DNA of 64,000 bases from NCBI RefSeq assembly GCF_900177795.1, contig NZ_FXWJ01000002.1, positions 124,001-188,000 of the forward strand, read 5' to 3'. The notes beneath the pieces are model-generated. The model was not told where the DNA came from. It made no database searches and was given only the letters and a program-made list of their open reading frames with translations. Shown piece after piece: positions 59,365-64,000 of the stretch. Positions within the stretch are counted from its first letter, which is position 1; every line of letters starts with the position of its first letter. This DNA is from Plantibacter elymi (nom. nud.) (GTDB lineage Bacteria; Actinomycetota; Actinomycetes; Actinomycetales; Microbacteriaceae). A program made the position numbers and the translations under genes.

Positions 59365-60204
59365 TCAGAGTCGGGCGGCGTGGATGGCCGTGACGAGGAT
59401 GGCGCGTGCGCCGAGCTCGTAGAGGCGGTCCATGACGTCGTTCGCGTCGCCGCGAGGGATCATGACCCGGACCGCCACCCACTCGGGGTCGCGGAGCGGC
59501 GAGATCGTCGGCGACTCGATGCCACCGGCGACGGCGGTCGCCTGCTCGAGCAGCCGGACCGGGAGGTCGTAGTCGACGAGCACGTACTGCCGCGCGACGA
59601 GCACGCCCTGCAGTCGGCGGATGAGCGTCGCCGTGGTGGGCTTCGTCTCCGGCGACGCGATGAGCACGGCGGTGGAGTCGAGGATCACCGGGCCGAAGAT
59701 GCCGAGGCCGGCCTTCCGGAGGGTGGTGCCGGTGGACACGACGTCGGCCACCGCGTCCGCGACCCCGAGCTGGACGGCCGACTCGACCGCACCGTCGAGG
59801 TGGACGAGCGTCGCATCCACTCCGGCGTCGCGGAGGAAGTTGCCGACGAGACCGGGGTAGCTGGTCGCGACCGTCTTCCCCGCGAGATCGGAGAGCTCGG
59901 AGAACTCGTCGGCCGGACCGGCGAAGCGGAACGTCGAGCCGCCGAAGCCCAGCTCGGCGAGTTCGGTCGCGGCGGAGTGCGAGTCCAGGAGCAGATCGCG
60001 CCCCGTGATGCCGATGTCGAGGGCGCCGGAACCGACGTAGGTCGCGATGTCGCGCGGACGGAGGTAGAAGAACTCGACGTCGTTCCGTGCGTCGACGACG
60101 TGGAGCTCCTTGGTGTCGCGACGGGTCGCATAGCCGGCCTCCTGCAGCATCTCGACGGCGGTCTCGGACAGCGAGCCCTTGTTGGGCACGGCGACTCTCA
60201 GCAT
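59365..60204 (-). CDS. hisG: ATP phosphoribosyltransferase
   Basis: A 279-residue enzyme for the first committed step of histidine synthesis. It is the long form with a C-terminal ACT-like domain (about 205-279), so it should be feedback-inhibited by histidine without HisZ. N-terminal [12 protein letters not shown], the periplasmic-binding-protein-like fold, and the PRPP loop around [14 protein letters not shown] are visible. It lies 76 bases downstream of hisE. Confidence 0.95.
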   Translation of the reverse strand: MLRVAVPNKGSLSETAVEMLQEAGYATRRDTKELHVVDARNDVEFFYLRPRDIATYVGSGALDIGITGRDLLLDSHSAATELAELGFGGSTFRFAGPADEFSELSDLAGKTVATSYPGLVGNFLRDAGVDATLVHLDGAVESAVQLGVADAVADVVSTGTTLRKAGLGIFGPVILDSTAVLIASPETKPTTATLIRRLQGVLVARQYVLVDYDLPVRLLEQATAVAGGIESPTISPLRDPEWVAVRVMIPRGDANDVMDRLYELGARAILVTAIHAARL

Positions 60205-60280
60205 GGGGTGACTTTCGTGTTGTGCGATGGTGTCTCGACAGGGTGATCAGGAGGCGCGGCGGATGCGCCGCGACGTGCTC

Positions 60281-60544
60281 CTACAGATGTCGGTAGACGT
60301 CGGCTGGGGTGAGCCCCTTCGCCACCATCATCACCTGCACGTGGTAGAGCAGCTGCGAGATCTCCTCGGCCGTCTCGGTGTCGCTCTGGTACTCGGCCGC
60401 CATCCAGACCTCGGCGGCCTCCTCGACGATCTTCTTCCCGATGCCGTGCACACCCGTGTCCAGTTCGCGGACGGTGCCGGAACCCTCCGGCCGGGTCTCG
60501 GCCTTCAGGCGCAGCTCGTCGAACAGCTCGTCGAAGGTTTTCAC
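60281..60544 (-). CDS. hisE: Phosphoribosyl-ATP pyrophosphatase
   Basis: An 87-residue MazG-like pyrophosphatase for the second step of histidine synthesis. The helical core has [17 protein letters not shown], with the metal-binding Glu residues, and [19 protein letters not shown]. The GTG at 60544 is seven bases after TACCCT, so it is probably leaderless; GGAG four bases upstream is an alternative ribosome binding site. Confidence 0.95.
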   Translation of the reverse strand: MKTFDELFDELRLKAETRPEGSGTVRELDTGVHGIGKKIVEEAAEVWMAAEYQSDTETAEEISQLLYHVQVMMVAKGLTPADVYRHL

Positions 60545-60551
60545 GTGCTCC

Positions 60552-60557
60552 AGGGTA
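60552..60557 (-). promoter_or_regulatory. -10 box for the hisE-hisG transcript
   Basis: Minus-strand TACCCT, seven bases before the hisE GTG. It lies in the 64-base gap after rpe. Confidence 0.5.
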
Positions 60558-60608
60558 CCGGTTCCGGGCGGCGGCGCGCACCGCGGGGCGATCGACCGGC
60601 CAGCCGAG

Positions 60609-61277
60609 TCAGTGTGTGTGCGTCGACGCCTCGGCTGCGGCCCGGAGGAGCGCGATGTTCGATGCCGGATCGGAACCGCTGTAGACGGCCGACCCCGCGA
60701 CGAAGGTGTCGGCACCGGCGGCGGCCGCGATCCCGATCGTGTCCGCCGAGATCCCGCCGTCGACCTGGAGCCAGACGTCGAGACCGGTGCGGGCGACCTC
60801 GGCCGACAGCGCCTGCAGCTTCGGCATGGTCTCCGGCATGAACGACTGTCCGCCGAAGCCCGGTTCGACCGTCATGACGAGCACCTGGTCGAACTCCGGC
60901 AGGAGTTCCAGGTACGGCTCGATGGGGGTACCGGGCTTCACGGCGATCCCGGCACGCGCGCCGATCGAACGCAGACGTCTGGCGAGGGCGACGGGGTCGC
61001 CGGTGGCCTCGGCATGGAACGTCACCGAGTACGCCCCGAGCTCGGCATAGCCGGGAGCCCATCGATCGACGTCCGAGATCATGAGGTGGACGTCGAGCGG
61101 GACCGGGGACACGTCCTGGATGCGACCCACCATCTGCGGACCGAACGTGAGGTTCGGGACGAAATGGTTGTCCATGACGTCGACATGGACGAGGTCGGCG
61201 CTCGCGATCCGTTCCAGGTCGGCCTGGAGGTTCACGAAATCGGCGGACAGGATGCTCGGGTTGATGCGCGCGGACAT
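60609..61277 (-). CDS. rpe: Ribulose-phosphate 3-epimerase
   Basis: A 222-residue TIM barrel that interconverts ribulose 5-phosphate and xylulose 5-phosphate. Metal ligands and catalytic Asp residues lie in [28 protein letters not shown] and [13 protein letters not shown]. The ATG at 61277 is seven bases after TAGGCT, so a leaderless transcript is likely; the upstream frame is not coding-like. It supplies xylulose 5-phosphate to the transketolase encoded elsewhere in the window. Confidence 0.96.
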   Translation of the reverse strand: MSARINPSILSADFVNLQADLERIASADLVHVDVMDNHFVPNLTFGPQMVGRIQDVSPVPLDVHLMISDVDRWAPGYAELGAYSVTFHAEATGDPVALARRLRSIGARAGIAVKPGTPIEPYLELLPEFDQVLVMTVEPGFGGQSFMPETMPKLQALSAEVARTGLDVWLQVDGGISADTIGIAAAAGADTFVAGSAVYSGSDPASNIALLRAAAEASTHTH

Positions 61278-61284
61278 GTGCTCG

Positions 61285-61290
61285 AGCCTA
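61285..61290 (-). promoter_or_regulatory. -10 box for leaderless rpe
   Basis: Minus-strand TAGGCT, overlapping the rsmB stop codon (TAG), seven bases before the rpe ATG. Confidence 0.55.
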
Positions 61291-62775
61291 TCGACCGACA
61301 GTGGGTTCGGCCGACTCCGCGGGCTTGCGGAGCAGCGCGATGTACATGGCGTCGGTGCCCTGGCGGTGCGGCCAGAGCTGGACCGCGCCACCGGGCGCCG
61401 CGGCGTCGAGCGGTTCGGTCGTCACCTGGTCGAGCACCGCGGGGGTGTCGAGTCGCTCCATCCCGGGGTGGGCTCGCAGGGCGCTCTCCACGATCAGTGC
61501 CGTCTCGCCGACGTGCGGCGAACACGTCACGTACGCCACGATCCCGCCGGGAGCGAGTGCGGTGATGGCGGCGTCGAGCAGCGAGCCCTGCAGTCGGGTC
61601 AGTTCGGCGACGTCCTTCGGGGTCTTCCGCCACCGCGCCTCCGGTCGTCGTCGCAGCGCGCCGAGCCCGGTGCACGGGGCGTCGAGGAGGATGCGGTCGT
61701 AGGTCCCGGGATGCTCCGCCGCGAGCGTCGTACCGTCGGCGGTCGAGACCGACACGTCGAGTGGGACACCTGCGAGGGCGCGTTCCACGAGACGGGCCCT
61801 CGCGGGGACCAGTTCGTTCGCGTCGAGACGTGCTCCCCCGGCGAGGGCTTCGGCGGCCAGGAGCGCAGCCTTGCCACCGGGCCCCGCGCAGAGGTCGAGC
61901 CACCGCTCGCCGGAACGGACGGGTGCCGCCCGCGTCAGCGCGAGCGCCGCGAGCTGTGAGCCCTCGTCCTGGACGCGGAGGCGCCCGCCGCCGGTCCCGA
62001 CGAGCTGGACCGGGTCGCCGCCGGGGTTCCGGAAGCCGTACGGCGAGAACCGGTTCGGCTCGGCGTCCTCAGGCCGGTCGGCGAGCCCTGGGAGCGCGAT
62101 GAGGTTCACCTGCGGGGCGAGGTTGTCCGCGGCCAGCGCGTCCTCGAGTTCGTCGCCGCGGTCCTGCAGGTCGAGCGCCTGCCTGATGGCCCGAACGACC
62201 CACGACGGGTGGGCGGTGCTCACGGCCAGGCGATCGGTGTCGTTCGTGACCTCACCCAGCAGGATGCGCTCCCACTCGCCGGGCTCGGTCCGCGAGATGG
62301 TGCGGAGGACACCGTTGGTGAAGCCGGCCGCCGACCGCGAACCGGCGGACCGGGCGAGCTCGACGGATTCGTTCACGGCGGCGTGGCCTGCGACGCGCAT
62401 GGAGAGCAGCTGATGGGCGCCGAGCCGCAGGACGTCGAGGATCGCGTCGTCGATCTCGGTCACGGGACGCTTCGCCGCGTGTGCGATCACGCGGTCGTAG
62501 TACCCGCGTCGGCGGAGGGTGCCGTACGTCAGCTCGGTCGCGAGGCCGGCATCCGCCGGACTCAACTTCGCCTCGGCCAGGCGGTGCGGCAGGAGGAGGT
62601 TCGCGTAGGCGTCCGAGGTGCTGACGGCGTGGATGACGTCGAAGGCGACCCGGCGTGCCGGCTGCACGGTCGCCGAGTCACGCGGCCGGGTGGGACGCTG
62701 GCGTCCGCGTCGGGGTTCCTCGTCGCGGGGGCGTCGGTCGCGGCGTCGCTGGCCCTCGGGCAACTGGCCGCTCAC
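61288..62775 (-). CDS. rsmB: 16S rRNA (cytosine-5)-methyltransferase RsmB/Sun
   Basis: A 495-residue protein with an N-terminal NusB-like RNA-binding domain (about 45-180) and a C-terminal SAM-dependent m5C methyltransferase domain. The SAM site is WLDLCAGPGGKAALLA. The catalytic Cys pair is in [19 protein letters not shown] and YVTCSPHVGET. The first 40 residues are Arg-rich. The GTG at 62775 overlaps the fmt stop by four bases (GTGA), so fmt and rsmB are coupled. Confidence 0.95.
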   Translation of the reverse strand: MSGQLPEGQRRRDRRPRDEEPRRGRQRPTRPRDSATVQPARRVAFDVIHAVSTSDAYANLLLPHRLAEAKLSPADAGLATELTYGTLRRRGYYDRVIAHAAKRPVTEIDDAILDVLRLGAHQLLSMRVAGHAAVNESVELARSAGSRSAAGFTNGVLRTISRTEPGEWERILLGEVTNDTDRLAVSTAHPSWVVRAIRQALDLQDRGDELEDALAADNLAPQVNLIALPGLADRPEDAEPNRFSPYGFRNPGGDPVQLVGTGGGRLRVQDEGSQLAALALTRAAPVRSGERWLDLCAGPGGKAALLAAEALAGGARLDANELVPARARLVERALAGVPLDVSVSTADGTTLAAEHPGTYDRILLDAPCTGLGALRRRPEARWRKTPKDVAELTRLQGSLLDAAITALAPGGIVAYVTCSPHVGETALIVESALRAHPGMERLDTPAVLDQVTTEPLDAAAPGGAVQLWPHRQGTDAMYIALLRKPAESAEPTVGR

Positions 62776-63701
62776 GCGGTGACCAGCCGATCGGTTCCAG
62801 CGGAGGCACCGCGCCACCAGTCGGCGGCTGGCATCGTCGTGCGTCCGGCCGGCTGCACCTGCAGGAGTTGCAACGGTGTGTCCGCCGTGCCGACCAGGAC
62901 GAGGCCGTCGACGCACACGATCGTCCCGGGCGCCGGTGGGTCCGTCGGCATGGTCGACACGGGGACGGCGCGGTGCACCTTCACCCGTGCCTCGTCGAGG
63001 AGCGTGAACGCGCCCGGCTCTGGGGTGACCCCGCGGATCTGCGACCACACGTCGGCGACGGGGCGGTCCCAGACGATCCGGCCGTCCTGGCCGTCGAGCT
63101 TCGGCGCGAGCGACACCTCACCCTGCTGCGGTACCGCGACGGCGGTGCCGGCGGCGATGGCGCCGACGACGTCCGCGGTGAGCGGTGCGCCGAGCTCGGC
63201 GAGGCGGTCGAGGAGCCCTCCCGACGTCTCGCCCTCGGCGATCGGCGTCTCCACCGTCGCGAAGACGTCTCCGGCGTCGAGGGCCGGCACGAGCTGGAAG
63301 ACCGACGCACCGGTGACCGCGTCTCCGGCCATGACGGACCGCTGGACGGGAGCCGCGCCGCGCCAGGCCGGCAGCAACGAGAAATGCAGGTTGATCCAAC
63401 CGTGTGCCGGTGCGGACAGGAGTGGCTCGCGGACGAGCCCGCCGTACGCGACGATGACGCCGAGTTCCGCACGGAGCGCGACGATCCGCGCGGTCGCGTC
63501 GTCGTCGAGACGTGCAGCGCGGATGACCGGGAGCCCGAGTCGTTCGGCGGCCACGGCCACCGGCGACGGGGTCAGGACCCGTTTGCGGCCGAGCGGGGCG
63601 TCGGGTCGGGTCACGACGGCCGCGACCTCGTGCCCGGCCGAGACGAGCGCGTCGAGTGTCGGGACGGCGACGGCGGGGGTGCCGGCGAAGACCAGCCTCA
63701 T
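62772..63701 (-). CDS. fmt: Methionyl-tRNA formyltransferase
   Basis: A 309-residue enzyme that formylates initiator Met-tRNA. N-terminal MRLVFAGTPAVAVPTL, and the formyl-transfer motif is NLHFSLLPAWRGAAPVQ with the catalytic Asn and His; the catalytic Asp is in the ETSGG-adjacent region. The ATG at 63701 is chosen; a longer frame to 63989 overlaps priA. It lies 28 bases after priA and is coupled to rsmB, the common actinobacterial order priA-fmt-rsmB. Confidence 0.96.
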   Translation of the reverse strand: MRLVFAGTPAVAVPTLDALVSAGHEVAAVVTRPDAPLGRKRVLTPSPVAVAAERLGLPVIRAARLDDDATARIVALRAELGVIVAYGGLVREPLLSAPAHGWINLHFSLLPAWRGAAPVQRSVMAGDAVTGASVFQLVPALDAGDVFATVETPIAEGETSGGLLDRLAELGAPLTADVVGAIAAGTAVAVPQQGEVSLAPKLDGQDGRIVWDRPVADVWSQIRGVTPEPGAFTLLDEARVKVHRAVPVSTMPTDPPAPGTIVCVDGLVLVGTADTPLQLLQVQPAGRTTMPAADWWRGASAGTDRLVTA

Positions 63702-63729
63702 GCGGTTCGGCCTTCGTGGACGGGGTGGA

Positions 63730-64000
63730 TCATGACAGCATCTCCGGATCGTCGAATCGTACTCTGAGTGTAGGCGGGGCTTTCGGTGCCCGCCTGCCGG
63801 GGGTCGGCCGTCGACGCTTCGCCGCCTGTGCGACGACGGTGGCCCGCAACTGCTCGGCGACGGCCCTGGCATGGCCGTAGTCGACCCGCAGGATCGCGAC
63901 GCTGTCCCCCGCTTCGTCGACGGTCGGACCGAGCACGCGGCTTCGGTACTCGGCGGGCAGCGCGGCGAGAGCGGCGTCGACGGCGTCACGGGTGCCGGTG
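63730..64000 (-). CDS. priA: Primosomal protein N' (PriA), C-terminal fragment
   Basis: Only the last 90 residues are inside the window; the gene continues past base 64000. They end in PPTLRVRFDDPEMLS, matching the DxP-type C-terminus of PriA (usually near RVRVDPxxL), and AILRVDYGHARAVAEQLRAT precedes it. Identity rests on this fragment and on the neighbour fmt-rsmB. PriA restarts stalled replication forks; many actinobacterial PriA proteins lack helicase activity, which cannot be checked here. Confidence 0.75.
   Translation of the reverse strand, partial: TGTRDAVDAALAALPAEYRSRVLGPTVDEAGDSVAILRVDYGHARAVAEQLRATVVAQAAKRRRPTPGRRAPKAPPTLRVRFDDPEMLS

Overview
The window is a high-GC, densely coded chromosomal segment from an actinobacterium. 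RbpA, WhiA, OpcA, an ANTAR response regulator and a DUF3516 helicase place it in Actinobacteria. The his/trp/lgt/glt arrangement, the suf operon with a Rieske protein and the many leaderless starts suggest the family Microbacteriaceae; the genus cannot be told from the sequence. No insertion sequence, prophage or CRISPR array is visible. Almost everything is core metabolism, DNA repair and translation.

Layout. 1-6438 (minus): an ABC-F ATPase cut by the window edge, a PatB/MalY C-S lyase, and the Fe-S assembly operon sufB-sufD-Rieske-sufC-sufT. 6687-11260: heme a biosynthesis genes ctaA and ctaB flank a DUF3516 helicase. 11638-19786 (plus): one pentose phosphate operon tkt-tal-pgi-zwf-opcA-pgl, in which opcA carries an apparent frameshift. 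19879-25748 (minus): rbpA, secG, the glycolytic genes tpiA-pgk-gap, sodA and whiA. 25873-36034 (minus): rapZ, a contiguous uvrC-uvrA-uvrB excision repair block, coaE and rpsA. 36209-46967: an epimerase, a DUF885 peptidase, polA, a hotdog thioesterase, a PdtaR-like regulator, tRNA-Leu(CAA) followed by a duplicated tRNA 3' half, a small acidic protein, a histidine phosphatase, a rearranged class III CoA-transferase and pyk. 47060-64000 (minus): gltD-gltB, lgt, trpA-trpB-trpC, two small trp-associated membrane proteins, hisI-hisF-hisG-hisE, rpe, rsmB, fmt and the 3' end of priA.

How it works together. The tkt-pgl operon and the gap-pgk-tpiA/pyk genes cover the oxidative and non-oxidative pentose phosphate pathway and lower glycolysis. 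These supply NADPH, ribose 5-phosphate and erythrose 4-phosphate to the his and trp genes, and GltBD supplies glutamate. SufBCD and CtaA/CtaB support respiratory and Fe-S enzymes. UvrABC and PolA together provide complete nucleotide excision repair.

The most interesting signals are regulatory. uvrB, uvrA and polA each carry a promoter of the mycobacterial RecA-independent DNA damage type (PafBC-dependent, TTGTCRGTG-N8-TANNNT). In all three the -10 box sits exactly six bases from the start codon, so the mRNAs should be leaderless. At least eight other genes here share the -10/N6-7/start arrangement. A perfect 14-bp palindrome lies at the predicted rpsA transcription start and a 10-bp palindrome lies between the divergent suf and ctaA promoters; both look like operators without a known regulator. 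Four copies of a 20-bp-spaced repeat bridge the stop codons of ctaA and the helicase.
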